DNA from: Lipingzhangella halophila
GTDB lineage: Bacteria > Actinomycetota > Actinomycetes > Streptosporangiales > Streptosporangiaceae
Assembly (NCBI RefSeq): GCF_014203805.1
Contig: NZ_JACHJT010000002.1
Coordinates: 372,001-436,000, forward strand
DNA: 64,000 nt
Reading direction: 5' to 3'
A program made the translations under genes and the position numbers. Positions 52,450 to 61,529 of this stretch are shown piece by piece. The notes under the pieces were generated by a model, which had not been told where the DNA came from, searched no databases, and saw nothing but the letters and a program-made list of their open reading frames with translations. How positions within the stretch are numbered: position 1 is the first letter of the stretch; every line of letters starts with the position of its first letter.

Positions 52450-52532
52450 GTCCCGCGAAACCTCCTGGAACCGCTCGCGCGACGGCTCCGTCGAAGCAAC
52501 CACATCCCTCACTGGCATCAGAAGGAGTCGGC

Positions 52533-52715
52533 ATGGACCGGAACGAGGAGCCCGACCCCAACGCGACCATGTCCTGGACGCCCGACTTCGACGCCCCGGC
52601 GAGCCCTCCCCCGCAGGACGCCGAGCAAGACTCCCCGGAAGCACCCGACGACCCGCAGGCAACGGTACGGTTTCGCCCCGAATGGCTGCAGGAGAAGCCA
52701 TCGGCTGACGAGTAG
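52533..52715 (+). CDS. Small acidic Pro-rich hypothetical protein
   Basis: A 60-residue soluble, acidic, disordered-looking protein (MDRNEEPDPNATMSWTPDFD) ending in FRPEWLQEKPSADE. No family. Strong support comes from AAGGAG six bases before the ATG at 52533. It lies just downstream of the frameshifted DUF397 gene and may be part of that locus. Confidence 0.6.
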   Translation: MDRNEEPDPNATMSWTPDFDAPASPPPQDAEQDSPEAPDDPQATVRFRPEWLQEKPSADE

Positions 52716-52957
52716 CCACCTCGGGTACACATCAGCCGCGGCCCCAAGTTCGATGCGCCACGCGCGCGGCCCACGACTGCGAGGCGTTCGTCTGCGGCGA
52801 CGATACAGAAACACCTCCCAAGTCAGCGCTTTTCCTCCCGATCCGCGGAACCGAAGGAACAGCACCGCCCGGGCGATCCCTCCGGCCCGATGCGGGCAAC
52901 ACCGCAATGGGCAACCGCCGTGGTCGCGCCGTTTCCCGGGCAGACCACGGCGACCGG

Positions 52958-53368
52958 TCACGCGATGACCGCGACCGCCTCGACCTCAACCAGCTGGTGG
53001 TCGTATCCCAGGCAGGCAACGCCTAGCAGCGTGCTCGGGGCATCGTGCTCCGTGAAGTGGGAACGGACGACGTCCCAGGTGACCACCAGGTCGGCCTGCT
53101 CCGACGACGCCACGTAGACCGTGGTCTTCACGACGTCGGTGAGCGCAGCACCCGCCTCCTTGAGGGTGGTGGCGAGGTTGCGCATCACCTGCTCAGCCTG
53201 GCCCGCGTAGTCGCCGACGGCCACCGTGTTGCCCTCGGCATCCAACGGGCAGGCTCCCGCTGTGTAGATGGACCGCGACGGCGCCGATGTCACCGCCGCG
53301 TAGGCGTAGTCGACCTGGTCGGTGAGCACGCCGCTTCTGACCAGTTGAATGTTGGCGGCACCCGCCAT
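52958..53368 (-). CDS. RidA-family protein
   Basis: A 136-residue Rid/YjgF protein. RidA proteins hydrolyse reactive enamines/imines from PLP enzymes. Seen: IYTAGACPLDAEG, YAGQAEQVMRNLATTLKEAG, DVVKTTVYVASSE, and the C-terminal VACLGYDHQLVEVEAVAV. The canonical arginine before the final strand (typically ARP/R near YVA) is not obvious, so this may be a Rid subfamily with other activity. ATG 53368 has AGGAG four bases before. Confidence 0.88.
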   Translation of the reverse strand: MAGAANIQLVRSGVLTDQVDYAYAAVTSAPSRSIYTAGACPLDAEGNTVAVGDYAGQAEQVMRNLATTLKEAGAALTDVVKTTVYVASSEQADLVVTWDVVRSHFTEHDAPSTLLGVACLGYDHQLVEVEAVAVIA

Positions 53369-53773
53369 AGCTCTCCTACTTCTCTGTTGTTCGGCGCGTT
53401 CTCAGTCAGCGCTCGAGACGCCTGGACTACTCGCCAAGATTACAGATTGCGGATAGCGGGCCGGGGCCTGGTGGCCCGGCGGAACGCCGGGCCACCAGCA
53501 CGCGTGTTCGAGGGAACTGGTGCCTCCCGCGACCGTGTGGGGTGACGCGGGGATCCCTGCCGGGTTCTCCCGCGGGATCGTGGAGTACGATGCCGGAGCA
53601 ATTTGTCCGGTACGTGCGGCTTGCGCGACAACCAGAGATGCACGTCACCGGCCTGGGCCGGGACCGGCGCGTTGCCCGGATCCGCCTGGTCCGGGTGGGT
53701 CCGACGCTCCTGGGGCCGGACCGTCAGACACAGCGGCGCCGACACCTTCGCCGCAGAGAAACGGGGGCCGAGT
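53369..53773. other. Divergent intergenic region, 405 bp
   Basis: Lies between RidA (minus) and the sugar-acid kinase (plus). Contains the hairpin at 53468-53498; otherwise nothing I can support. Confidence 0.5.
53468..53498. repeat. Strong hairpin, 14-bp arms, GAA loop
   Basis: CTGGTGGCCCGGCG (53468-53481), GAA, CGCCGGGCCACCAG (53485-53498). It stands about 100 bp upstream of RidA in a divergent promoter region, where no transcript end is expected. Confidence 0.65.
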
Positions 53774-54955
53774 ATGAGCGCGGATATCGCGGTAATCGCC
53801 GACGATCTCACCGGCGCCGGCGATACCGCGGCCGAGTTCCTGCGCTCCGGGTGGTCCACCGAGCTGCGGCTTTCCGGCTCCTCCCGGACTGGTGCCGAGG
53901 TGGTGGCACTCAGCACGGACTCCCGCGCTCTTCCCGTCGACGCGGCGGCCCGTGCTGTGGCCGAGCGGACGGCGGCGGTGCGGGCCGCCGGGGCGCGTCA
54001 CCTGTACAAGAAGGTGGACTCCACCGTGCGCGGCCCGCTGCGGGCGGAGATCGACGCCGCACGGACCGCGTGGTCCAGCCGTGCCCTGATGGTCGTCTGC
54101 CCGGCCCTCCCGGCCGCTGGACGGACCGTACGCGACGGCACACTCCTGGTCGACGGCGTTCCGGTGGCCCAGACCGGGATCGGCGACGACCCGGTGACGC
54201 CCGTCCGGGAGAGTCACGTCCCAACCCTGCTCGGCGCCGCCCACGTCCGGCTTCCCGGCGGCGCCCCGGAACGCGACGCCGCGGAGATCGCCGCGGCGGG
54301 GCCGGTTGTTGTGGTCGACGCCGAGACCGACGCGGACCTGCGGAGGCTGGCGGCCGCGGTCGCGCACCTCGGACCGGACGCGGTGCCGGTCGGCTCCGCC
54401 GGGCTGGCCGGGCCCATGGCGGGCGCGTGGGCCGCCCACGACGAGCCCGCTCCCGCCCTCGTTGTTGTGACCTCGCTGCACCAGGCCACCCGCCGGCAGG
54501 TCGACGCGCTCGCCCAGCACGCTCCGGACGCCGTACTGCGGGCGGACCCCGCGACCCTCATGGACTCGCACGCCTGGTCGGCCTGGTGCACAACGGCGCA
54601 CGACCGGTTCGCCGAACCCCGCGACCTACTGGTGCTGCTCGCGCCGGAGGAACGCGCCCCCGGGCTGGAACCCGCGGCGGTCAACCGCCGTTTCGGCACG
54701 CTGGCCGCCGACCTCGCGGAGACGCGCCGGGTCGCCGGGTTCGTGGCCACCGGCGGCGACGGGGCCCGCGCGGTCGTGGACGCGCTGTCGGCGACCGGCA
54801 TCGACCTCGTGGGCGAGGTGGCCGCGGGCGTGCCCATCGGCACCCTCATCGGTGGCCCGGCACAGGGCCGGTTCCTGGTCACGAAGGCGGGCGGGTTCGG
54901 CGACACCGACGTCCTCATCCGTGCCGCGGAGGCGGTCCGGCAGCGGAGGCAGTGA
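53774..54955 (+). CDS. Four-carbon acid sugar kinase family protein (OtnK-like)
   Basis: A 393-residue DUF1537-type kinase. Opening IAVIADDLTGAGDTAAEF, HLYKKVDSTVRGPLRAEI, VVCPALPAAGRTVRDG and the C-terminal FVATGGDGARAVVDAL and LVTKAGGFGDTDVLI match sugar-acid kinases that phosphorylate D-threonate, D-erythronate or 2-oxo-tetronate. Members usually sit with an aldolase and a dehydrogenase; none are here, so substrate is unclear. ATG 53774 is chosen by fit to the family; the extended frame upstream has no ribosome-binding site. Confidence 0.87.
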   Translation: MSADIAVIADDLTGAGDTAAEFLRSGWSTELRLSGSSRTGAEVVALSTDSRALPVDAAARAVAERTAAVRAAGARHLYKKVDSTVRGPLRAEIDAARTAWSSRALMVVCPALPAAGRTVRDGTLLVDGVPVAQTGIGDDPVTPVRESHVPTLLGAAHVRLPGGAPERDAAEIAAAGPVVVVDAETDADLRRLAAAVAHLGPDAVPVGSAGLAGPMAGAWAAHDEPAPALVVVTSLHQATRRQVDALAQHAPDAVLRADPATLMDSHAWSAWCTTAHDRFAEPRDLLVLLAPEERAPGLEPAAVNRRFGTLAADLAETRRVAGFVATGGDGARAVVDALSATGIDLVGEVAAGVPIGTLIGGPAQGRFLVTKAGGFGDTDVLIRAAEAVRQRRQ

Positions 54956-55023
54956 CCAACGTGCACTGCACCACCCTGCGACGCCGAGACGGTCGACAGC
55001 GGTGCCCACTCCCGCCGAAGGGC

Positions 55024-55446
55024 TCACAGGTTGAGAACCGCGGGCTCCGTGGCCAGCGCTCGCCAGTGCTCGGCAGGGTCAGCCACAAGGTGCCGCTCCG
55101 CCAGGTCCATCAGCCCGCCGGTGCTGGAGATCTCGGCGATAAGCTCGCCATCGGGGCGGCGGAACTCCTGCTCGACCCGGAACGTCTTGCCGCTGCCCCA
55201 GACGAACGAGCACGAGACGTCGACCTCGTCCCCGCCGCGCAGCTCCCGGTGGTAGCGGATGGTGCTCTCCAGGGTCACCGGTCCGACCCCGGTGGCGAGC
55301 AGCGCGTCCACCGAGATACCAGCGGCGCGCAGACACTCCCAACGGGCGTGCTCGCCGTACTGGTGGTACACCGTCCCGTTCAGGTGGCCCTGTGTGTCTA
55401 GCTCGTATCCGCGAACCCCGACCCGTGTCCGGAACTCCTCAGCCAT
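55024..55446 (-). CDS. Acyl-CoA thioesterase (hot-dog fold)
   Basis: A 140-residue 4-hydroxybenzoyl-CoA-type thioesterase. RVGVRGYELDTQGHLNGTVYHQY carries the usual aspartate (D-x-x-G-H-x-N pattern), followed by WECLRAAGI and VEQEFRRPDGELIAEI. It hydrolyses acyl-CoA, and substrate is unknown. ATG 55446 has GAGGGTGAC in front. Convergent with the sugar-acid kinase gene. Confidence 0.9.
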   Translation of the reverse strand: MAEEFRTRVGVRGYELDTQGHLNGTVYHQYGEHARWECLRAAGISVDALLATGVGPVTLESTIRYHRELRGGDEVDVSCSFVWGSGKTFRVEQEFRRPDGELIAEISSTGGLMDLAERHLVADPAEHWRALATEPAVLNL

Positions 55447-55723
55447 GTCACCCTCAGCTCTACGCGGTGTCCCACCGATGCCGTCCGCGGACGCGCACGT
55501 TCGATACCTCCGCGCCTGCCCGGCCAGCTCGCCCTCCTATCCGAACGAACGTGCGCGATTCTCGCACTCGGTACGGACAGTCAGGGGCACGGCCGCCTGG
55601 CATGGCCGGATCTGGACCTGTTCCGCGTACCGGACCGAGGGTAAGGTGCGCCACGTGACGATCCGCATACCCAGAGCGAGAACCCAGCGTAGTCCAACGC
55701 CGGCCGACAGGAGCTGAACACTG

Positions 55724-56167
55724 ATGTCACGCCTTTCGCTTGCCGCCCTCGCCTTCGCCGGACTGATCGGTCTGGCCGCGTGCGGCGGAGACACCGAGTC
55801 CGAGAACGGCGACGCCGCTGAGGAGGAGACCAACGAGGAAGCCCCGGCCGAGGAGGAAGGCGGGGAGGAAGGCGACGACGGCGAGGCCGCCGACGAGACC
55901 GTCGCGGTCGACGCGGGCGAGTTCTTCTACGATGGGATCCCCGAGACACTCCCGGCCGGCACCGTCGCGTTCGACCTTGAGAACACCGGCGAGATGCCCC
56001 ATGACCTCGTGATCGAGGAACTCGGCGACGAGACGGTGATCGAGGAGACGGCGGGCGGCGAGTCCGCCAGCGGCACCGTCGAACTCGAGCCGGGCGAGTA
56101 CACGATCTACTGCTCGATCGGGAACCACCGCCAGCAAGGGATGGAGCAGACCGTCACGGTCGAGTAG
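55724..56167 (+). CDS. Cupredoxin (blue copper) lipoprotein
   Basis: A 147-residue protein. Lipobox LIGLAAC at residue 20, then an acidic Glu/Asp linker of about 45 residues and a plastocyanin-like domain: first His ligand in MPHDLVIEEL, and YCSIGNHRQQGM gives Cys, His and Met in the order and spacing of blue copper sites. It likely carries electrons on the outer membrane face. ATG 55724 follows AGGAG. No electron-transfer partner is adjacent. Confidence 0.9.
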   Translation: MSRLSLAALAFAGLIGLAACGGDTESENGDAAEEETNEEAPAEEEGGEEGDDGEAADETVAVDAGEFFYDGIPETLPAGTVAFDLENTGEMPHDLVIEELGDETVIEETAGGESASGTVELEPGEYTIYCSIGNHRQQGMEQTVTVE

Positions 56168-56245
56168 TGGCGGTCCCGGTCCGTACCCCGGTGGCCGCGC
56201 GTTCCTCGGCCGCCGGGCCGGCTCCGGCCCGGCCCTGGAAACGGG

Positions 56246-56830
56246 TCAGACGTGCGAGCGCGCCAGCACGCCCTCGGCTTCGAGCAGCGGCACCTGCTCG
56301 GCGGCCCACGGGCTGATCGCCCACGGCGCCGCTCCCGCGAGTGCGACGAAACTGCTCCACGAGACCCACTGCCACTCGGCGATCTCGGAGGGGTCGGGAT
56401 CGGGCGTGTCGTTTGTCAGCGCCGTGTACACCGGGCAGAACTCGTTCTCCACGACCCCTTCGGCCGAGCGGGCGCGGTAGCGGAAGTTCGGCAGCACCTG
56501 GTCAACACCGTGCAGCGCGATCCCCAGTTCCTCGCGCACCCGGCGGCGCACCGCCTGCTCCCCGTTCTCCCCCGGACCGGGGTGACCACAGCAGCTGTTC
56601 GTCCAGACACCCGGCCACGTCGCCTTGGACAGCGCACGCCGGGTGGCGAGCAGCCGGCCGCGGTCGTCGAAGACGTAGCAGGAGAAGGCGAGGTGCAGCG
56701 GCGTCTCCGCGCCGTGCACCGCGAACTTGTCGGCTGTGCCGATGGGGCTGAGGTCCGCGTCGAGCAGCACAACAAGGTCGTTGGGCCTGCCCGCTGGGGT
56801 GTCAGGTGCGTCACCGTGTGGCTGTGTCAT
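56246..56830 (-). CDS. idi: Isopentenyl-diphosphate delta-isomerase
   Basis: Type I isomerase (Nudix fold) interconverting IPP and DMAPP. At 194 aa it has normal length. Seen: HLAFSCYVFDDRGRLLATRRA, WTNSCCGHPGPGEN with the catalytic Cys, RRRVREELGI and the glutamate in EGVVENEFCPVYTAL. ATG 56830 is chosen from the family N-terminus. It stands alone, with no other isoprenoid genes in the window. Confidence 0.94.
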   Translation of the reverse strand: MTQPHGDAPDTPAGRPNDLVVLLDADLSPIGTADKFAVHGAETPLHLAFSCYVFDDRGRLLATRRALSKATWPGVWTNSCCGHPGPGENGEQAVRRRVREELGIALHGVDQVLPNFRYRARSAEGVVENEFCPVYTALTNDTPDPDPSEIAEWQWVSWSSFVALAGAAPWAISPWAAEQVPLLEAEGVLARSHV

Positions 56831-57093
56831 CTCTTCCAAGCTAGCCTGCTCTGACCGGCGGCGTCCTGGAAAACCGCAGATCGAAGAGGTGGTTCCCGGG
56901 GTGTCCGACCGCGTGCTCGCCCAACCGGCTCCGAACGGCACCCGGCATGACCGGCCGGACACGGCGGCTTCCTGCCACGGAGCGGCGGCGTCGCCCCGTT
57001 CGGGGTGTGCACGACCCGTCCACGACCTTCGCATCGCGGACAGGTAGGGCCGGCGCCTCCGCTCGCACGCGCCCTCGGCCGGCCCAGCGGGGG

Positions 57094-57945
57094 TCAGGAG
57101 CTGAACGCGCGCAGCGCTCGGGGAGACCGGCCGGTGAGTTCGTCGAGTGCGGCGGAGGTGGCGTCGTCGGCCGGCAGCAGGACGACCAGGCGCGGCTCGT
57201 CCGTGTCGGCGACGTCGAGTGTCTCGTAGGCGAGCCGCAGCACGCCCACCTCAGGGTGCGCCATGCGCTCGATCCCGGCACGGCTGGGCGGTTCGGGTGC
57301 GCGCCGCAGCCGGTCGGCGAGTGCGGATCCGGCGGTTTCGGCCAACTCCTCGGTTAACGCCGTGGTGTGCGGATCGCCGCGGTGGGTCTCAAGCCGCAGG
57401 TTGGCGGCATGCTCGTCGGCCGCGCTCTCCCAGTCGGGGAACGCCGTCCGCGCGCGGGGGTCGGTGAACACGTACCGGATGAGGTTGGCGGGTTGGGCAT
57501 CGAGCAGCCCGAGGGGCCGGGCGAGCCGTTCGTATCCCGACGTGTACGCGATGATGTCGCTCAACCGGTTGCGCAGGAACGCGGGCGCCGGCTCCAGGTG
57601 GTCGAGGACCGCCCGGACCGTGGGCCGCACCACGTGGGACGGGGGGTCGGCGTCCGAGCAGACGAACCCGCTGGCGGCCTTGGCCGCGCGGCGGAGCATG
57701 ATGTGCTCGTCGTGGGCGAGGCGCAGCGCGACGCCGAGCGCGGAGAGGACCTCAGTCGACGGGTTGCGATCGCGCCCCTGTTCAATCCGGGTCAGGTATT
57801 CGACGCTGACCCCGGAGAGCATGGCCAGCTCCGACCGCCGCAGACCCGGGGTACGGCGGCGGGCTCCGTTGGGAAGCCCGACCTCGGCGGGTGTGACGGT
57901 CTCGCGCCGGCTGCGGAGGAAGTCCCCCAACTCGTTGTCGCCCAC
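57094..57945 (-). CDS. XRE-family regulator (MmyB-like)
   Basis: A 283-residue protein with N-terminal helix-turn-helix (LGDFLRSRRETVTPAEVGLP, then RRTPGLRRSELAMLSGVSVEYLTRIEQGR) and a C-terminal MmyB-like PAS-fold domain (RPTVRAVLDHLEPAPAFLRN, DWESAADEHAANLRLETHRG, MAHPEVGVLRLAYETLDVAD). These regulators in actinobacteria bind fatty-acid-like or small ligands. The GTG at 57945 fits the N-terminus. Divergent from the flavoprotein gene at 58053, which it probably controls. Confidence 0.92.
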   Translation of the reverse strand: MGDNELGDFLRSRRETVTPAEVGLPNGARRRTPGLRRSELAMLSGVSVEYLTRIEQGRDRNPSTEVLSALGVALRLAHDEHIMLRRAAKAASGFVCSDADPPSHVVRPTVRAVLDHLEPAPAFLRNRLSDIIAYTSGYERLARPLGLLDAQPANLIRYVFTDPRARTAFPDWESAADEHAANLRLETHRGDPHTTALTEELAETAGSALADRLRRAPEPPSRAGIERMAHPEVGVLRLAYETLDVADTDEPRLVVLLPADDATSAALDELTGRSPRALRAFSS

Positions 57946-58052
57946 ACCCAGAGTCTAGCGACCCGGTCCTCTCCCGCTGCCGAGCATGGCCCTGCCGGGG
58001 CTAGCCACACGGCGGCCTCCCTATTGGGCGCCGTCCGCCCCACGCTTATCCC

Positions 58053-59177
58053 ATGAGCTACGAGAACACGCACAACGACCACCGCGTCCCCACTATCGCC
58101 GTCGTGGGCGGCGGGTACGGCGGTATCACCACCGCCAAGGCCCTCGACGACGTGGCCAACATCGTCCTTGTCGACCCCCAGGACTCCTTCGTGCACAACG
58201 TCGCCGCCCTGCGCGGCGTCGTGGACCCGTCCTGGGCGGAGCGCATCTTCCTGCCCTACGACCGGCTGCTGCGCCACGGCCGGGTGGTGCACGACCGGGC
58301 GGCGCACGTGGACTCCGGAGGGGTCACGCTCGGCTCCGGTGAGCGGGTCGCCGCCGACTACATCGTCCTTGCCACCGGTTCGAACTACCCGTTCCCGGCG
58401 AAGGTCGACGCCGAGGAAAGCACGACCGGCATCGCCATGTTCCACACGATGCACAAGGAGCTGGCCGGCGCCGAGCGCGTGCTGCTCCTTGGCGCGGGAC
58501 CGGTGGGGCTGGAGCTCGCCGGCGAGATCAAGGCGGTATGGCCCCACAAGGCTGTCACGATCGTCGATCCGGCCAGCGACGTCGTCGCCGGGCGGTTCCC
58601 CGACAACTTCCGGGCGGAGGTGCGGCGCCAGGTCGACGCGCTGGGGATCGAGCTGCTCCTCGACACGCCGCTGCGTGCGCAGCCCTCGTCCGCGCCCGGC
58701 GAGTCGGCGCCGTTCACCGTCACGACCCAGGAGGGCCGGGAGATCACCGCCGACATCTGGTTCCGCTGCTTCGGCGTCGAGCCGGTGAGTGACTACCTGG
58801 CCGCCGAGCTCGCGGGCGCCCGGACGGCCGACGGCCACATCGAGGTCGACGCCGAGCTGCGGCTTTCCGGAGCGCGCAACGTGTTCGCCATCGGCGACGT
58901 CACCGCGATCCCCGAACCCAAGATGGCCAAGCAGGCTGGCGACCACGCCGAGGTGGTCGCCGCCAACATCAAAGCCCTGGTCAGCGGCGACGGCGAGCTG
59001 ACGAGCTACGAACCCGGTCCGGACGGCATCGCCCTGCCGCTGGGCCCCAAGGGAGGCGTGTCGTTCTCTTGGGACTACGCACCCGAGACGGGAATGCTGG
59101 ATGCCGAGACCACGGCCCAGGTCAAGGGCGAGGGCCTGATGCTCGACACCTTCGCCGAGCTCCTGGGGCGCGCCTGA
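58053..59177 (+). CDS. NDH-2/AIF-like FAD-dependent oxidoreductase
   Basis: A 374-residue pyridine nucleotide-disulfide oxidoreductase fold. FAD site TIAVVGGGYGGITTAKALDD, NAD site RVLLLGAGPVGLELAGEIK, and FAD-closing NVFAIGDVTAIPEPKMAKQA. It lacks a clear C-terminal membrane helix, and no CxxxxC disulfide is seen, so it is nearer to AIF-type/ferredoxin-reductase-like proteins than to thioredoxin reductase. Divergent from the MmyB-like regulator, a very common pairing where the regulator controls the oxidoreductase. Activity and electron partner are unknown. Confidence 0.9.
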   Translation: MSYENTHNDHRVPTIAVVGGGYGGITTAKALDDVANIVLVDPQDSFVHNVAALRGVVDPSWAERIFLPYDRLLRHGRVVHDRAAHVDSGGVTLGSGERVAADYIVLATGSNYPFPAKVDAEESTTGIAMFHTMHKELAGAERVLLLGAGPVGLELAGEIKAVWPHKAVTIVDPASDVVAGRFPDNFRAEVRRQVDALGIELLLDTPLRAQPSSAPGESAPFTVTTQEGREITADIWFRCFGVEPVSDYLAAELAGARTADGHIEVDAELRLSGARNVFAIGDVTAIPEPKMAKQAGDHAEVVAANIKALVSGDGELTSYEPGPDGIALPLGPKGGVSFSWDYAPETGMLDAETTAQVKGEGLMLDTFAELLGRA

Positions 59178-59296
59178 GAGCTGCCGGTGCGTGGCCACGG
59201 AGAGCGGTCACGCACCGGTGGGTGCCCCGGAACCGCGTCCGGCGCGGCACGGCATCCGCGCTGGTCCGCGGCGCTGGGGATACCGGGCCCCTTTCG

Positions 59297-59614
59297 CTAG
59301 TCGCAAGGACGCCGGACCTGCTGAGCGTCGTCAGCCTGCTCGGCGAGGTCGACGATGGCTCCGGCGAGCTGGCGGATCCGCTCCGGGCGCAACCGGTAGT
59401 AGGTGAACCGGCCGTGCGGCTCGGCGGCGACGAACCCCGCCTCGCGCAGCACCCGCAGGTGGTGGCTGATCGTGGGCTGCCGGGCCCCGGTCTCGTCGAT
59501 GAGGTGGCAGGTGCACAACTGCTCTCGCGCGAGCAACCGGACGATCCGGGCGCGCAGCGGGTCCCCCAACAGCTTGACGGCGCCCTCCGCGGGCTCCTCG
59601 CACGACATCAGCAT
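59297..59614 (-). CDS. arsR: ArsR-family arsenite-responsive repressor
   Basis: A 105-residue winged-helix regulator: LLGDPLRARIVRLLAREQLC, then the metal-binding ELCTCHL-type text (QLCTCHLI), ARQPTISHHLRVLREAGFV recognition helix and RFTYYRL wing. The CxC at the start of the recognition region matches the As(III)-sensing site. It is last in an operon with arsC and acr3. ATG 59614 or 59608 are both possible. Confidence 0.93.
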   Translation of the reverse strand: MLMSCEEPAEGAVKLLGDPLRARIVRLLAREQLCTCHLIDETGARQPTISHHLRVLREAGFVAAEPHGRFTYYRLRPERIRQLAGAIVDLAEQADDAQQVRRPCD

Positions 59615-59686
59615 GGCCGGATAACACCACTTCCCGGTCTACGCGTCAACGACACCGGACGCGCGTCCGCGCGTTCCGGCACACCA

Positions 59687-60097
59687 TCACCGCCGCTCCG
59701 GAACCCCCAGCTCCCGGAGCAGCGCGGCAACACGGGCACCGATCTCGTCCCGCACCGGTCGGACCCCCTCGATGGGCTGCCCGGCGGGGTCGTCGAGCTC
59801 CCAGTCCAGGTAGCGCTTGCCCGGGAACACCGGGCAGGTGTCGCCGCACCCCATGGTGATCACAACGTCGCTGCTCTCGACAGCGTCGGCGGTGAGGGAC
59901 TTCGGCCGCTGCTCGGAGATGTCGATCCCCACCTCGCGCATCGCCGAGACAGCGACCGGGTTGATGGCCTCACCCGGCTCGGAGCCGGCGGAGCGGACCT
60001 CGACGGCGTCGCCGCCGTAGTGGTTGAGGAAACCCGCCGCCATCTGGGAGCGGCCCGCGTTGTGTACGCAGACGAAAAGCACGCTGGGCTTGTCCAT
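59687..60097 (-). CDS. arsC: Arsenate reductase, thioredoxin-coupled
   Basis: A 136-residue low-molecular-weight phosphatase fold. CVHNAGRSQMA gives the Cys-x5-Arg loop, and TMGCGDTCPVFPG gives the second and third Cys for the disulfide relay, as in Bacillus/Staphylococcus ArsC. It reduces arsenate to arsenite for export by the neighbour. ATG 60097 follows GAAAGGG at seven bases and lies 50 bp after acr3. Confidence 0.94.
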   Translation of the reverse strand: MDKPSVLFVCVHNAGRSQMAAGFLNHYGGDAVEVRSAGSEPGEAINPVAVSAMREVGIDISEQRPKSLTADAVESSDVVITMGCGDTCPVFPGKRYLDWELDDPAGQPIEGVRPVRDEIGARVAALLRELGVPERR

Positions 60098-60147
60098 AAT
60101 GGGGACCCTTTCACAAGTGGGACGCGGACCGGCGCCGGAACGCGATC

Positions 60148-61275
60148 CTAGTCAGGCGGAGCACCCCGCTCCGCGGTGTGCGGACCGGACCCGCCGGGCT
60201 CCACCCGGCCGGCGAAGAACCGGCGCGACCACAGCGAGACGTAGACCAGACCGACAAGTACTGGCACCTCGATCAGCGGACCGACAACACCGGCGAGCGC
60301 CTGCCCGGAGGCCACCCCGAAGACCCCGATCGCGACGGCGATCGCGAGCTCGAAGTTGTTGCCGGCGGCGGTGAACGCCAGCGTCGTCGACCGCTCGTAG
60401 CCGAGCCCGATAGCCCAGCCGAGCAGCATCGACAGCCCCCACATCAGGGCGAAGTACACCAGCAGCGGTATCGCGATGCGGGCGACGTCCAGCGGCTGCG
60501 ACGTGATCGCTTCCCCCTGGAACGTGAACAGCATGACGATGGTGAACAGCAGCCCGTAGAGCGCGACAGGGCCGATCGCCGGCAGGAAGCGGCCCTCGTA
60601 CCACTCGCGCCCCCGCGAGCGCTCGCCGACGACCCGGGTAAGGAAGCCCGCGGCGAGCGGGATACCGAGGAAGACCAGGACGCTCTTGGCGATGTCCCAG
60701 GCGGAGACGTCGATTCCGGTCTGGGCGAGGCCGAGCCATCCCGGAAGCAGGTCGAGGTAGAACCAGCCGAGGACGCCGAACAGCAGCACCTGGAACACGG
60801 AGTTGAGCGCGACGAGAACGGCGGCGGCCTCGCGGTCGCCGCGGGCGAGGTCGTTCCAGATGATCACCATCGCGATGCACCGGGCCAGTCCGACAATGAT
60901 CAGCCCGGTTCGGTACTCGGGGAGATCAGGCAGGAAGGTCCAGGCCAGCGCGAACATCACCGCCGGACCCGCCACCCAGTTCAGCACCACTGACGGGACC
61001 AGGGTCCGGTAGTCGCGGGTGACGGTGTCGAGCCGGTCGTAGCGCACCTTGGCCAGCACCGGATACATCATCAGCAGCAGGCCCAGCGCGATCGGCAGCG
61101 AGACTCCGTCGACCTGGACGGCGTCCAGCGCACGCGGGAGCCCGGGAATCCAGCGTCCCAGGACCAGACCGGTGACCATGGCCAGCCCGATCCATACCGG
61201 CAGAAACCGGTCCAGTGTCGACAACCGCGCGGCGGCCGCCCGCGTGGCCATGCCCACCTCGGAATCGGCAGTCAC
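60148..61275 (-). CDS. acr3: ACR3-family arsenite efflux pump
   Basis: A 375-residue permease with ten helices (LPVWIGLAMVTGLVLG, SLPIALGLLLMMYPVLAKVR, LVPSVVLNWVAGPAVMFALA) and the conserved cysteine in GLARCIAMVIIWNDLARGD that takes part in arsenite transport. AGNNFELAIAVAIGVFG near the C-terminus is also typical of ACR3. GTG 61275 is preferred because AGAGGGG lies six bases upstream; an ATG at 61290 is an alternative. Leads the acr3-arsC-arsR operon behind two ArsR boxes. Confidence 0.94.
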   Translation of the reverse strand: MTADSEVGMATRAAAARLSTLDRFLPVWIGLAMVTGLVLGRWIPGLPRALDAVQVDGVSLPIALGLLLMMYPVLAKVRYDRLDTVTRDYRTLVPSVVLNWVAGPAVMFALAWTFLPDLPEYRTGLIIVGLARCIAMVIIWNDLARGDREAAAVLVALNSVFQVLLFGVLGWFYLDLLPGWLGLAQTGIDVSAWDIAKSVLVFLGIPLAAGFLTRVVGERSRGREWYEGRFLPAIGPVALYGLLFTIVMLFTFQGEAITSQPLDVARIAIPLLVYFALMWGLSMLLGWAIGLGYERSTTLAFTAAGNNFELAIAVAIGVFGVASGQALAGVVGPLIEVPVLVGLVYVSLWSRRFFAGRVEPGGSGPHTAERGAPPD

Positions 61276-61322
61276 CCTGGCCCCTCTCATTCGAATGCAG
61301 CGGGGGTCACCCGCTGCATCAG

Positions 61323-61354
61323 ATCAATTCATGTTGATATCAATTCTCATCGAT
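61323..61354. promoter_or_regulatory. Two tandem ArsR boxes
   Basis: Box 1: ATCAA-TTCATG-TTGAT (61323-61338). Box 2: ATCAA-TTCTCA-TCGAT (61339-61354), one mismatch. Both match the ATCAA-N6-TTGAT dyad of ArsR/SmtB operators, adjoin without a gap, and lie about 50 bp upstream of the acr3 start. Confidence 0.8.
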
Positions 61355-61529
61355 ATGTTACGTCTTCCCCTCCACCGGAGCAACCAAAGCGCCCGGACCG
61401 CCATCCCATCCCCAGAGAGACTCTGCGCACAGCCCGGCACCGCGCCTCGAACTTGACAATTCACCCAAGATTCACGAATGCTCACGGACTCAGCCACGAG
61501 GCTGACCGCCCCCCACCCCGGAGGACCCC

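Noticed and set aside
47829-52505. A 1558-codon minus-strand open frame
   Set aside because: Only its 3' end (the Lnt part, from 49484) has family motifs and membrane helices; the rest is antisense to the symporter and Arg/His/Gly-rich.
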